From Beta vulgaris subsp. vulgaris (lineage: Eukaryota > Streptophyta > Magnoliopsida > Caryophyllales > Amaranthaceae), in NCBI RefSeq assembly GCF_026745355.1, contig NC_079203.1, positions 36,489,739 to 36,553,738 of the forward strand: 64,000 bases of DNA. Direction: 5' to 3'. Made by a program: the position numbers and the translations under genes. This document shows positions 10,131 to 21,352 of this stretch, piece by piece (within the stretch, counting starts at the first letter, position 1; each line of letters starts with the position of its first letter). The notes beneath the pieces were generated by a model. The model searched no databases and was not told the origin of the DNA. It worked only from the letters and a program-made list of their open reading frames with translations.

Positions 10131-13100
10131 TGAATACCACCGAGAAACTTGAGGAAGGTTACTTCACTCAAAGGCCTCCATGTTCAATGGGAAGTCTACC
10201 TACTGGAAGAACCGATGGAGATATTCATCAAGGCTGAAAACTACAGGTATGGAGAGTCATTGAAGTTGGTGATTTCGAAGTCACAACTACAAATGACAAA
10301 AATGAGGTAATCTAAACACCTCTCTGATTATGACAAACTGATTTTGAAAAAATGGAAGTAAATGCCATGGCTTTAAATTGTTGCATTGTGGACTTGGACC
10401 CCATGAACATAATAGGATCATGGGATGCAAATCCGCAAAGCAAATATGGGATTTCTAGAAGTAACCCACGAAGGAACTAATGAAGTCAAAAGATCAAAAT
10501 TGATTTACTTATGAATCAATATGAACTGTTCTCATGAAACTAAGGAAAGCATTCAGAAATGTTTACTCGTTTTCTAACATTATTAATGAGTTGGCTTCTC
10601 TTGGAAAGTTTATTTCATCGAGGAACATGTTCGAAAGGTTCTTAGGAGTCTTCCTAAGGACAGATGGATGGCTAAAGTCACTGCTACAAGAAACAAAAGA
10701 CTTCACTAAGTTCAACTTGAACAGCTGGCAGGGTCACTTATGACTCATGAGCTTCACCTTTGAACTGAGTATGGTGAAAGCTCCAAATCAAAATCATTGC
10801 TCTCAAAGCAGATGATGAAGATGATCTGACTCAGAAGAAGAAGAAGGCCTCATGGTTCAAAATTTCGAAAGATGTACAGAACATGAAGAAGGAACTTCAA
10901 AGGTAAAACTAAAAATTTTCTAACAAAGCTGCTTGTCATAAATGTGGAGTACAGATCACTTCATCAAGGAATGTCCCTTTGGGAAAATGAAAAACCAAAG
11001 AAAGGAACAAGGAACGCTTTGCTGAAAGGAACAAAGAATCAAAGCACCTTCTCTAAGGCAAATGTCGCAAAGCATGATAGCTGCTTGGGGAGATTCAGAG
11101 ACGGAAGAGAAGAAGAACAACAAACTGAAGAAACAGCAAACCTTTGCCTCATGGCAAACATGATGAAAAAGAAGATGAAGAAAATTGAGGTAAGTCAACA
11201 TGGACTTGAGTCAGACTTAGATTGAAAACTAGGCCGAAATATATGATCTTCTTTATGATGCAATTCTTGAATGTAGAGATGAACGTGAAAAACGTGAACA
11301 AACTGAACAAGCCTTAAAGTCTGCAAAGAGAACATAGAATGGCTTAAGAAAATGAGAACAGATGTTGAAACTAGATTCTTTGATTTGTTTGATAAAAACT
11401 TAAAAATCAAAGAATATTATGAAAGTTTGAAAAATGAAAATTATCTAATTAATTTAGAATTTCACACTTGAAGGAATTTGTCCCTGTTTCTAAGTTCCTT
11501 TGATATAAGATCAACCCCTTTGAAAGGATACAGATCTGAGATTGAAAATTTGAATAAAGAAAAAATTTTTAAAGGAACAGATCTGTAATCTTAAAAAGGA
11601 ACTGGTTGTGCAAGGAACAGAGGCAAAACATGGTGTTCCTAAGTGGATTGAGAAACCACAGACCAAAAGAAAGAAGGTCTTGGTTTTGAAAACTACAAGA
11701 AAAGGAACAAGAACAAGAAATATGTTGACCTACCTAGTGATAATTTTGCATGTATAGTGGTAAGTTAGGTCATTACATAAATCAATGTCAACTAACAACT
11801 GAAAAGATTGGCAAAAATGTGAAGAAAGAAAAAAATGGGTTGTCAAAACAATCCTAGTCAAGAACAGGAACCCACGAAAAAGGGGTTCCTACAACTAACA
11901 ATAGTTGATTTTTGCAGGTTGGAGTGAGGGGGAACAACACATGGTATCTGATAGTGGTTGTTCCAAGCACATGACAGGAGACAAAACTAAGTTTCTCTCA
12001 CTCACAACCTATGAAGGTGGAAGTGTACATTTGGTGACAATAAGAAAGGTAACATAGTTGCCATATGGGTAAGGTTGGTAAGTCACCATACACTCCATTG
12101 AAAATGTATTTTTAGTTGAAGGTCTAAAATAATAGTATTTCTAATTCTGTGACAAGGGAAAATGTATTTGATAAAGAAAAATGCTTGATCTTAACATTAA
12201 AACTAAGAAGGTTATCTTGGAAGGAACAAGGAAAGGGAACACATATATTGTGGATCTTGACCTTGTTCCTAAATCAATTTAACTTGTCTTAGTGTTATTG
12301 AAGATGATTCACTTCTTTGGCACAAGCGTCTAGGACATGCTAGCTTTTCATTACTTGAGAAACTTAGATCAAAAGATCTTGTTTTAGGATTACCATCTAT
12401 AAAATTTCATATTGATCAAGTTTGTGATGCATGTGCACGAGGTAAGCAAGTAAGATCCTCTTTCAAATCTAAAACGATGTAAGCACCACTAAACCATTAG
12501 AATTAATTCATATGGACTTATGTGGACCTATGAGAATTCAAAGTAGAAGTGGAAAGAGGTATGTATTTATATGTAGATGACTACTCTAGGTATACACGGG
12601 TTATTTTTCTCTCTAGTAAAGATGAAACTTATGATGAGTTCCTTGTCTTTGCTAAAAGAGTTCAAACTTGAGTGGTCATAAAATAATGCAATTAGATCAG
12701 ATCATGGAAAGAATTGAAAATTATAAATTTGATGACTTAAGCAGAGATAATGGCCTAGATCATAATTTTTTGCCCCTAGAACACCACAACAAAATGGTGT
12801 TGTAGAAAGGAAAAATAGAACTTTGGAGGAAATGTCTAGAACCATGTTAATTGCTAGTGAACTTCCAAGGAACTTTTGGGCTGAAGCTGTTAATACTGCT
12901 TGTCACATAATTAATCGTGCCATGATGAGACCTATCATTAAAAAACTCCTTATGAACTTTACTTTGGAAAGAAACCAAATACTATTTTAGAACATTTGGT
13001 TGCAAATGTTTTGTCATAATAATGGAAAAGATAATCTTGGAAAATTTGATGCAAGGAGTGATGAAGCAATATTTTAGGATACTCATCACATAGTAAAGCT

Positions 13101-13395
13101 TATAGAGTTACAAAAAAGACTATGTTGTTGAAGAGTATTCACATAATCTTTGATGAATCTGACAAATACAATCCAAGCATACAGGTTGATGACTATGAGA
13201 TTGGGTTGGTACGACCAAATGAGAAAAATGCAGATTCAAATGAAGAAGAAGAAGTAAAAGAGGAAAGGAACGAAGAAAATGAAAATAATCACAACAATGA
13301 TGTTCCTGTTCCTCAAGGTGAAGGAGCTGTTCCTGTTCCTCAAGATGAAGGAACTGAGTCTACTATTGATCATAGCTCCTCATCCACTCAAGGAA
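10131..13395 (+). pseudogene. Decayed gag-protease-integrase of the SIRE-type element
   Basis: Gag starts with an ATG at 10131 (MNTTEKLEEGYFTQRPPMFNGKSTYWKNR after one indel). Further on are a protease-like SGCSKHMTGD segment near 11950, the GAG-pre-integrase block (LLWHKRLGHASFSLLEKL ... CDACARGKQVRS) near 12310-12470, and the integrase core (HMDLCGPMR ... TPQQNGVVERKNRTLEEMSRTM) to about 12990. Reading frames shift and stop repeatedly. The last coding piece, 13122-13395, is an acidic Glu/Asn-rich linker with PVPQ repeats that normally separates integrase from RT. RT and RNase H are absent. It cannot produce an active polyprotein. Confidence 0.85.
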
Positions 13396-13397
13396 TC

Positions 13398-13886
13398 TGT
13401 CAGTACCTTCATTCACTCATAATAGCCATTTGTTCTTTGCTTTCTTACTCTAATTCCGCTAAGCCTATTTCGATCAATTGTATTTTGGTTTTTGGGATAA
13501 GGGGACTTTGAGTGAAGTTCTGTAAGAGAGAAGCTTTGAGTAAAGCAAGTAAGAGTGAGAAAACTTCGAGTGAAGTTGAGAGAAACTGTTGTTAAGGGAA
13601 CAGTGGCTCAGGAACTTGAGTTTAGGAACTCAAGGTGTGGCTCGTAAGTAGAATTAGGTTGTAACAAAGTTGTTTGGCCTAATTAATGAAAGAGTTGAGT
13701 TTAAAATCCCTAGTGGTCGAGGTTGTTTCTTCTTGTTGGGCCCAAGAAGTTTTTCCTCGTAAAAATCCCTTGTGTTCCTTTAGCTTATTTATTTATTTAA
13801 GTTTGAATTTCCGCAAAAAGTTACGTTTATTTCTACACATACAATTAACCCCCCCCCCCTCTTGTAGTGTTCCTAGTGAAATAACA
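13398..13886 (+). repeat. Truncated 3' LTR (about 489 bp)
   Basis: Matches 9590-10065 of the 5' LTR. Differences include CCGCTAAGCC for CCACTAAGCTT and an expanded C-run near 13851-13859. It lacks about the first 855 bp of the LTR, and the deletion breakpoint is at about 13397. Confidence 0.9.
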
Positions 13887-13891
13887 TTTAT

Positions 13892-14192
13892 TGCTTTTTT
13901 TTTATGTACAATCTTTGTATAGAAGAATCAACATCTACCACTACTTCATCTGTCAGAATCAGATGAATCACAGGAGCTCTCCGACACAACAGGATCTTCA
14001 CTGATAGTACCCCTCAGTTCTGGAAAAAAGCACTGTCCACATGGACATGCTTTTACCCTTTTTTAAGACAAAATAACAATCCGTCCTTGGACATGTTCCA
14101 GCGGTAGTGAGAATCCTAAATGTGAAAAATTATATTACAATATTTCTAAAAACCTGAAAAATTAGAAAATCTCAAAGAAAAAAAACAAAAAT
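13892..14192. other. Spacer, nothing recognised
   Basis: About 300 bp between the SIRE element and the next MITE. A CATCTGTCAGAATCAGATGAATCAC-like stretch suggests decayed retroelement coding sequence, but no frame holds. Confidence 0.35.
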
Positions 14193-14194
14193 TA

Positions 14195-14442
14195 CTCCCT
14201 TCGTTTCAAATTATAAGGCATGTAAACTACTTTTACGCATATTAAGAATTTAGTTAGTTTTAGTTAGATTTGCATAGGTAATAAGAATTGAATTAAATAT
14301 TGTATTGATAATAGAAAATAACCTATAATCTTATCTTGATAGTATAAAGTTGTATTTAGTTTTACATTGATAATTTAAAATGCCTTATATTTTGAAACAA
14401 TTTTTTTTAGCTAAAATGCCTTATAATTTGAAACAGAGGGAG
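14195..14442. mobile_element. Stowaway-like MITE (248 bp)
   Basis: Starts CTCCCTTCGTTTCAAATTATAAGGCAT and ends with the inverted counterpart ATGCCTTATAATTTGAAACAGAGGGAG. It is flanked by TA on both sides (14193-14194 and 14443-14444). These are the Tc1/mariner Stowaway terminus and the TA duplication. There is no coding sequence. Confidence 0.9.
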
Positions 14443-14601
14443 TATTACCTTAACATGGGACGCGAAACGGTACCATTTCTGATGGGGGACAATTTCCTTA
14501 GGTCTGTACCATACACAAGCATCACACAAATATTCAAAATCACCATAGCCAAAATATATTCTAGTCATCCTTGGAGGAAAAAGAACAATTAATATTTATT
14601 A

Positions 14602-14940
14602 CTCCCTCCGTTTTCTTTTGTTGTTCCTATTTGAAATCGGGGAAGAAATCAATGCAACTCAGAAAATGGGTAAGATTCCACTATTTTAAATAAAAACTAA
14701 ATTAACTAAAAATAAAGATTCTTTTCCTTTTGAGTTATTCTATGTTAGGCAACCGATGATATAAAAAGTTTGAGGGTTAAAGGAGTAAAGTAATTACAAA
14801 CAAGTGTGAGCACCTTTATTGTTCTTTAAATAACTCTATGTTAGATAACTAATTAGGAAAATTTGAGTGGTTAAAAGGTAAAAAATGACTACTAAATAGT
14901 GTGAGCACATTTATTGCAACATAAAACTAATGGAAAATTT
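14602..14940. repeat. Possible truncated Stowaway element with internal duplication
   Basis: A Stowaway-like left end (CTCCCTCCGTTTTC) appears at about 14603, but no matching right end was found. Within it, two ~100-bp segments sharing CTATGTTAG and GTGTGAGCAC(A/C)TTTATTG (about 14733-14825 and 14835-14920) look like a tandem duplication. Confidence 0.45.
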
Positions 14941-14955
14941 AGTTCATAAATTATA

Positions 14956-15966
14956 CGGTTTTTTCACCAGGTACTCCTGTGGTTTTTCGAAATTCATGGG
15001 GTACCCCTAATTTAAAAAAAATGCACCAGGTGCCCTTACTGTTTCAATAACATGCACCAAATGTCCTTAATGACTAACAGCGTCAAGTTTCCATTGGTCA
15101 TTAAGGTTAATTAATCCTTCTAACCCCTCTAACCCAAATTAAACCCTCTAAACCTAACCCTAACCCTAACCCCTAATCTAACACCTCACTCCACCCTAAA
15201 CCCTACCACCACAGCCCCCTCTACCCTTCCCCCACCCCGCAGCCGCACTGCCCTCCCCCAACTCGCAACCGCCCTCCCTTCACCCCACCCTCCCACCACC
15301 CCCGTAGCCCCAACTCCCCTCTCCCGTAGCTCCCCCACCCCCGTCAAATCCCCCCTCCCCCACCCCCTGTTAAGTCCCCTCTCCTCCTTCTTGATTGATT
15401 TTTTTTATTTCAAAAACTGATTTCGAAAATGTTTTCGAAAATGGTTTCGAAAATGGTTTTCGAAAATGATTTCAAAATTGGTTTTCGAAAATGATTTCGT
15501 AAAAGGTTTTCGAAAATGTTTTTGAAAATCCTTTTCGACAATGATTTCGAAAATGATTTTTGAAAATGATTTCGAAATTGATTTTCGAAATTGATTTTCG
15601 AAATCAGTTTTAGAGGGGAGGTGGTGGTGGTTCGGTCTACAACGCAGGGAGGTGGTGGTGGTTGCTGCTAGGGGAGGAGGGATGCCGGGGGTAGGGGTGG
15701 GGGTGGGGGTGGGGGTGGGTTGGGTGGTGGTTGTGGGATTAGGGTTTCAAGTTATGGGGTTAGGTTAGGATTTTGTTAGTTAATTAGGATTTAATTAGGG
15801 TTAGAGGGGTTAATTAACCCTAATGACTAACGGAAACTTGACACCGTTAGTCATTAAGGGCATTTTGTGCATTTTACTTAAATAATAAGGGTACCTGGTG
15901 CATTAAAAAAAATTAGGGGTACCCCATGAATTTTGAAAAACCACAGGGTACCTAGTGAAAAAACCC
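14956..15966. mobile_element. Mutator-like (MULE) foldback element, 1011 bp
   Basis: A perfect 9-bp TSD TAAATTATA (14947-14955 and 15967-15975) flanks long terminal inverted repeats. The left arm (from 14956, GGTTTTTTCACCAGGTAC) and right arm (ending GTACCTAGTGAAAAAACC) pair over at least 190 bp, including GACTAACGG...AAACTTGACACCGTTAGTC. The pairing continues, weaker, through a C-rich left half and a G-rich right half. The centre (15415-15610) is a minisatellite of (A/G)TTTTCGAAAATG-like units. The right half has a G-tract run at 15684-15730 able to form a G-quadruplex. No transposase. The 9-bp TSD is diagnostic of the Mutator superfamily. Confidence 0.9.
15415..15610. repeat. TTTCGAAAATG minisatellite
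   Basis: About 16 imperfect, alternating 11-13-bp units built on TTTCGAAAATG at the centre of the MULE hairpin. TTCGAA is itself palindromic, so the loop is internally self-complementary. Confidence 0.85.
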
Positions 15967-15975
15967 TAAATTATA

Positions 15976-17160
15976 TTATTTATGAAAAGATTCAAAATAT
16001 GAACAATATATATTGAAATTTTCCAATGAAAAATACAAGAACAAAAAAGGATACGGAGAGAGTACAAAATATGAACAATGTAACAGTGTAGTGGCAGTAG
16101 GTGAAAGAGGAATCATTATTGAAATATGACAAATTAAAGACCCAAATTTGCAAACCCCAAAACAACTCAAAGTTCCTAAAAACGGTAATGCTTAATAACA
16201 TTTGCTTATTATAGTAATATTATACACGCCCATAAGTGACTTAGTGGCTCCTCCACTGCTAGCCAACTAACAAACAATCCAACATAACAAAAATTTTGGA
16301 GTAAATTTCAGATTTAATATTTATGCGAATCAAACCTAAAAATATGCTAACTAAATCAAATTAAACATCAGACATGAACCAATTACTGAAATTTCGTATG
16401 AAAAGAAGAAAAAAAGGGTTTTTTCAAAGAATCCTTAATTTAATTAATTCAAGGACCCTAATTTAACAAAACTCGAATTCCAGAAAAATCAACTAAATGC
16501 GAAATTAAAACTTAAGATTATAACTTAAAGAATGGGTGAAAAAGTTAAATAATAAACTGAAAATATTAAAGAATAAATTATGAGAATTTTTTTGAATCAG
16601 AAAAAAATTGAGAAATAATATTGGACAAAATAAAGAAGAAGCCAAAAATCGAACTAGGATGCTAATCAAATCATACAAAAATCTGATGGAATCAAAGTGT
16701 AATTTACAAGCAAAACTAAATGAGCAAATCGAAAAAATGAGCAAATGGAATTAATCGAGCAATCAAGAAGCGAGCAAAGCAACAACATGCATTTTGAGAA
16801 TTTTTCAAGATTTGAAACAAATCTGAAACTAAGCAAATGAATTTACGAATGACGCAAATTAAAAATCAATTGAGCAAGAGAGAAAGATAAATTGACATAA
16901 GAATCAATAGAGAAACAACAAATATATCGAGAAATAACCAGAGGTGGCACTGAGCATGTGCGACATAGGCAACCATAGAGTTGCCACAAAAAAATTAGGG
17001 CACCATATACTATTTTTATATTAATAGATATTGACTCATTGTATAAAACATTTTTTCATTGTTGGTATTGGACTCATATATCATATATGTACCGTTTTTA
17101 TTGGAGAAATATGATAGATATGTAACCGGATTGTAAAGTAGTCCAAACATCACTCCTGAT
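15976..17160. other. AT-rich region without a recognised gene
   Basis: About 1.2 kb. The ORFs here (minus 15976-16201, minus 16505-16744) are Phe/Ser/Leu-rich translations of A-rich DNA and show no domain. The GAGCAAGAGAGAAAGATAAATTG-type A/G-rich sequence near 16740-16930 followed by GGTGGCACTGAGC may be a decayed element end, but no boundaries were found. Confidence 0.4.
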
Positions 17161-17169
17161 CATCATATT

Positions 17170-18075
17170 ACGATTTTGGTTCACTTAAACAACACCTAAC
17201 TTAAGTAATCAAGCAATAATCTCAATACTCCTTGAATGAAACATTGATGTCACTCCTCAAACATTTCAAAAGAATATATTTTACAATTTTTAACCCTTGA
17301 ATGAGGTTTTGTTTTGACGAGACCCTTAATGAGGTTAGGCACCTTTTATTTATATATATACTAAGAGCATGAGCAATGGGGTTGGTTTTGGTTGGTTTAG
17401 CAAAAAGTAAAGCTAGCTTTACTTTGTTTTACTATTGGAGTAATTGCCCCTTGGAGTTGGTTGGTCTGTAATGCTAACTAGACCAACTATGCCTTGGATG
17501 GTGTGCATAGCAATGAATGAGGTGATGCCATATGTATCAATATTGTTTTATTGTTGCTGTTTTTTTTTTTTTTACAAGATTGCTTATTTGCTTTAAAGTA
17601 AATAAAATCAGCTTATAATTTTTTTTTAAAAGAAATTTCATTACAACTATAAAAAAAAATTATCTATATATTGAGCCTAAATGTGATATATTTTACCATA
17701 TTTTCTTACAACCTACTTTTCTTTCTAATAACTTTCTCCTACCTAAAATTATTCAAAATGTATATTAATTAATTAATATATCACTATTAAAACATGAATA
17801 AAGACTATCTACTCTATATAAGAATAAGAACATTTTGGATAGGAAAGAGAGTATATGATGGAGTATACCAAAAGTAAAAGAGAGAATTAGAAAAGCCAAG
17901 TAGGACTAGTCTAGACATTGTGAGAAAAAAAAGATGAGTTGGTGGAAAGTTAGTGGGATGTGAGGTGTAAGAAGGAGGAAAGGAGAGAAAATGGAAAAAA
18001 TACAAAGACCAACAAAAACTCACCCACTCATTCTACATGCTCTAACAACAAACTAAGTCATACTTGCTGAGATTA
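17170..18075. repeat. Second copy of the dispersed repeat, split by a MITE
   Basis: 17170-17364 and 18046-18075 match 8037-8190 contiguously once the 678-bp MITE and one TAA are removed. The CAACAAACTAAGTCATAC block resumes directly after the MITE. Confidence 0.75.
17365..18042. mobile_element. MITE with TAA duplication, PIF/Harbinger-like (678 bp)
   Basis: Termini are GAGCATGAGCAATGGGG at the left and, inverted, GAGCATGTAGAATGAGTGGG at the right. The flanking 3-bp TSD TAA is exact (17362-17364 and 18043-18045). A related uninterrupted sequence at 8037-8190 confirms the insertion boundaries. There is no transposase. The apparent ORF at 17814-18023 is low complexity. Confidence 0.88.
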
Positions 18076-18145
18076 GACACACACCTTCACTCCCAAGGGT
18101 TGCAATTTAGGCCCAAAACCGCAACCTTCCAATATGCTGGGATTT

Positions 18146-19033
18146 TTAATTTGTTGAGATTAGGCCGGTAGGAGGCCATTTCTTAGCTCCCCATGCTTCT
18201 GCGACAAGAGCTGGCGTAGACCCAAAGTGATATGATTGAGCTTTCACAAGGTGACCAAAAGAATCTCGAAGGATAACTCCAGCGATAGGCGACGAGCCAA
18301 TGATAGAGCCATCAAATTTTAGCTTTATATAGCCGTGAGGTGAGGGATCCCATTGAACAATGATAGGTGGGGACTTAAAAGAACAAAGGGAAGAAGTAGT
18401 GAAAGTAGAGGTGATCATGGGCCGGGCCGGGCCTAAATTCGGGCCGAATTTTTGTGCCTAAAGCCCGCTATTTTGGGCCTAAATTTGCAGGCCAAAACGG
18501 GTCGGGCCAAGCCAAAAAAATACTAAAAAGTCGTTTATGGCTTGCCCAAAGCCCGCCAAAACAAAAAAAATTGGGTCGGGCCCGACTGCGGGCCGAAAAA
18601 AATTTGCCCAAAACCCGGCCCAAAAACGGGCCGGGCCGGGCCAAAATGATCACCTCTAAGTGAAAGAAATATCCATTACTATACGAGTAATCTATTCCTG
18701 ATGCGGGTGCCTTCCTTTATAATAGATGTGATCAATATTAATGAGCCTATTTTCAAATACTATAGAATTACGTTCTTCCAAATGCTCCACATGATATTCA
18801 AGGTTGTTCAGGATCAGATAAAACAATGTTATGTAGTTTCAAAAGAATATGAAATGAGGTCCAAAAGGGATGGACAATAGAGCAGGAGAAGAATAAATGA
18901 TTTACAGTCTCAACCTCTTAGGCTCCATATGACAAAGAATCTCAGGAGAGAATATCTCATTACGATGCGTAACACAAAGACAATCGCACTGTGTAAGTTA
19001 AAGCCCTAAATGTCCAATACGTGTTGTTAAAAC
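18146..19033 (-). pseudogene. LINE C-terminal remnant: zf-RVT and RNase H (RVT_3)
   Basis: The minus strand from 19033 downward holds a decayed zinc-binding zf-RVT region (TTRIGHLGL, then ETVNHLFF-like words in a shifted frame, then HLEERNSIVFENR). After a 253-bp MITE at 18406-18658 comes an RNase H-like domain at 18405-18146 with KLKFDGSIIGSS, AGVILRDSFGHLV and PALVAEAWGA. The first Asp (KFDGS) and the Glu (AEAWG) of the catalytic set are visible. If the MITE and one TSD copy are removed, IVMDISFTTSSLCSFKSPP reads straight through. The same remnant continues on the far side of the 7.9-kb hAT insertion at 26963-27041. Confidence 0.75.
18406..18658. mobile_element. hAT-type MITE rich in GGGCCGGGCC (253 bp)
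   Basis: Begins TAGAGGTGATCATGGGCC and ends with the inverse GGCCAAAATGATCACCTCTA. The 8-bp TSD AGTGAAAG is exact (18398-18405 and 18659-18666). The interior is arrays of GGGCCGGGCC and AAAGCCCG words, giving an isolated GC-rich patch. 8-bp duplications are characteristic of hAT elements. Confidence 0.93.
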
Positions 19034-20760
19034 TAGTGGTGTCAATTCAGTTAACCAGTTCAGTTCTGGTTCAAACCAAATAGTTCAGTTGAATTCAGTT
19101 CAGTTAATTCAGTTTTTTTTCAGAGCTTAATTGATTCAATTTAAATTTTTTCGGATTCAGTTTCAATCCATACAGTTATTCAATTTTTCAGTTAAGTTCA
19201 GTTCAGTTTACAGTTGTCTTTTGGTTTGACCCATTCATTTTTGGTTTAAACAGTTGACTTTTTACCGATTACTATCAGTTAAACAGTTATTTTCAGTTCG
19301 GATTCAGTTAATTTCAGTTCTTAAAAAAATGCATCAACTCGGGTGGAAATTGATATCGGTTATGTCATATGCATCTTTTTATCTCTTCATGTTTCGGGTG
19401 AAAGGCTTACCCGTTACATAAATTTGAACTTGGTTGGACTTTTTCATATCGGTTAAACTTGTCGGAACAAGCGATACCATCAATATTTAAGAGATGTATA
19501 TATATTTGTCTGCAAAAGCGCATTTGAAAGTTGCTAAGTTTACTATAAAATTGTTTTATTAAAGGTTCGACAATTCATTTGGCTGATATTCAAATTTTCA
19601 AAATTCAAATTCGTTATTTATAGAATGTCTAGTCATTGTTCATTTGTATGTTGATTATAATTACGTTAGTGATACTAAATGTAATTATGTATGATAACTT
19701 TGTAATGTCACTAACTTACTATATAACGTTATGTTTTCTATATATAGTTTTCCAATGTGTACATTGACTTGTAACTATTAATGATGAATTGATGATTGAT
19801 GATGATCAAGGTGATGATGATTTATAATGGTGAATGCTCATAATTTAGTGATGACGATGATGATTAAAGTCGATAAAGACAAGCTAATATAATACGAGTA
19901 TAATGTGACAAAAATCAGTGTAGTTGGACAATCGTTAGGCTAAACTAGATCAGTGAATTGTGCATTTAGATTTATTGCATTTCGAGTATATATAGTAATG
20001 TATAGAATAGTGTATAGGTCAAAGTATTGAATTTCGAATATAGATTAGTATAAACACAAGCTAATACGAATTGATGAGTGTATAGAATAGTTAATGTGAG
20101 TGGTAATCATTAAGCTAATCGTCTTTAAGTGTAATGCATTTTGAAACTAGAAACACCTACTTAAATGAATCAGATTACTTATTTAGCTAAATGAATGTGT
20201 CAATGGTAGTCCATAAGAAAATTAAGATAACAATACAACATTTGAGTTAATAATTTTTACGTGAAATGCATTTAGAAACTAAAAACATCTAATTGAACAG
20301 AAAAAAGGTATTGTTATTTGATTAGATGAATGTCTCGGTGTTAGTCGATAAGCTAACTCAAGAAAACTATACTCTATTTAAGCTAAGCCTCCTATCTTAG
20401 TCGTGCTATGAGCTATCGAGACTCCAGTCGAGTATCAATATATGCTTAGTAATAAACATAAAGCAATTATGATAATAATAATATAACCAACGACAATAAT
20501 AACTAGTAGACGATCAATTCCAAGGTTTATATAAATGATTTATTATTATAAGCATTATGATTGATATATAAGTTTGTAAATAGCTATGATGATAAGGAGA
20601 ATTTATCATTGTAAGTCTGTAAGCTAATTCAATGTAGTGCTACACTATAAGTTCACTTAAATAAATATAATCAAAACCATTACTTAATTAAGTGATAGAT
20701 TGATAATATAGGTAACATTATAAGGATTTTATTTAAAATTAAGAAACTCAATTCACAACT

Positions 20761-20941
<181 letters not shown>

Positions 20942-21352
20942 GTTATACTATGCTGATTAATAAACGATAGTTATACTTAAATAATACTAATAGTAATTTC
21001 AATAAACATAGTTTAAATTTTAAATTATAATAAAATAATAATAATTGACTAATTACTAAAGATTGTAATAAGTTGCTAAACCAAGACAACAACTACCAAG
21101 ATTATAAGAATATAAGAATATAAGATTATCAATCCATGTGCTAGGTCATCAATCCATGTGCTAGGTTATTCTATTTTTCTATTGGCTAAAGAATGATATC
21201 ATGGATCATGAATTAGAACCATTGATCTAAGAAGGATTAAAATCTAACCATTAATTGTCTATTGTAACATAAAAGAGTAAAAAAAATGAATCCGATCTTA
21301 TCCATTGACGATTTTCATCCAAAAAAGTTAGAAACCCTAACATTGTTAGATA

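Larger units (their letters stand above)
8735..13886 (+). mobile_element. SIRE/Maximus-type Ty1/copia retrotransposon, internally deleted
   Basis: Bounded by a perfect 5-bp TSD TTTAT (8730-8734 and 13887-13891). The 5' LTR (8735-10065) begins TGTTGAACCCTAG and ends ...AAATAACA, followed directly by the tRNA-Met primer site TGGTATCAGAGC. The interior encodes decayed gag, protease and integrase in order on the + strand, then jumps straight into the last ~490 bp of the 3' LTR. RT, RNase H, the polypurine tract and most of the 3' LTR have been lost by an internal deletion after insertion, because the outer TSD is intact. The long LTR and TGATGATGACAAAG start are typical of the SIRE lineage. The element is rich in GGAAC/GTTCC words. 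Confidence 0.9.

Noticed and set aside
15150..15185. CCCTAA repeats suggesting an interstitial telomere
   Set aside because: Only about four irregular units, they differ from the usual plant TTTAGGG unit, and they belong to the inverted arm of a Mutator-like element.
15976..16744. Several minus-strand Phe/Ser-rich ORFs
   Set aside because: Translations of A-rich DNA without domain, splice signals or conservation evidence.
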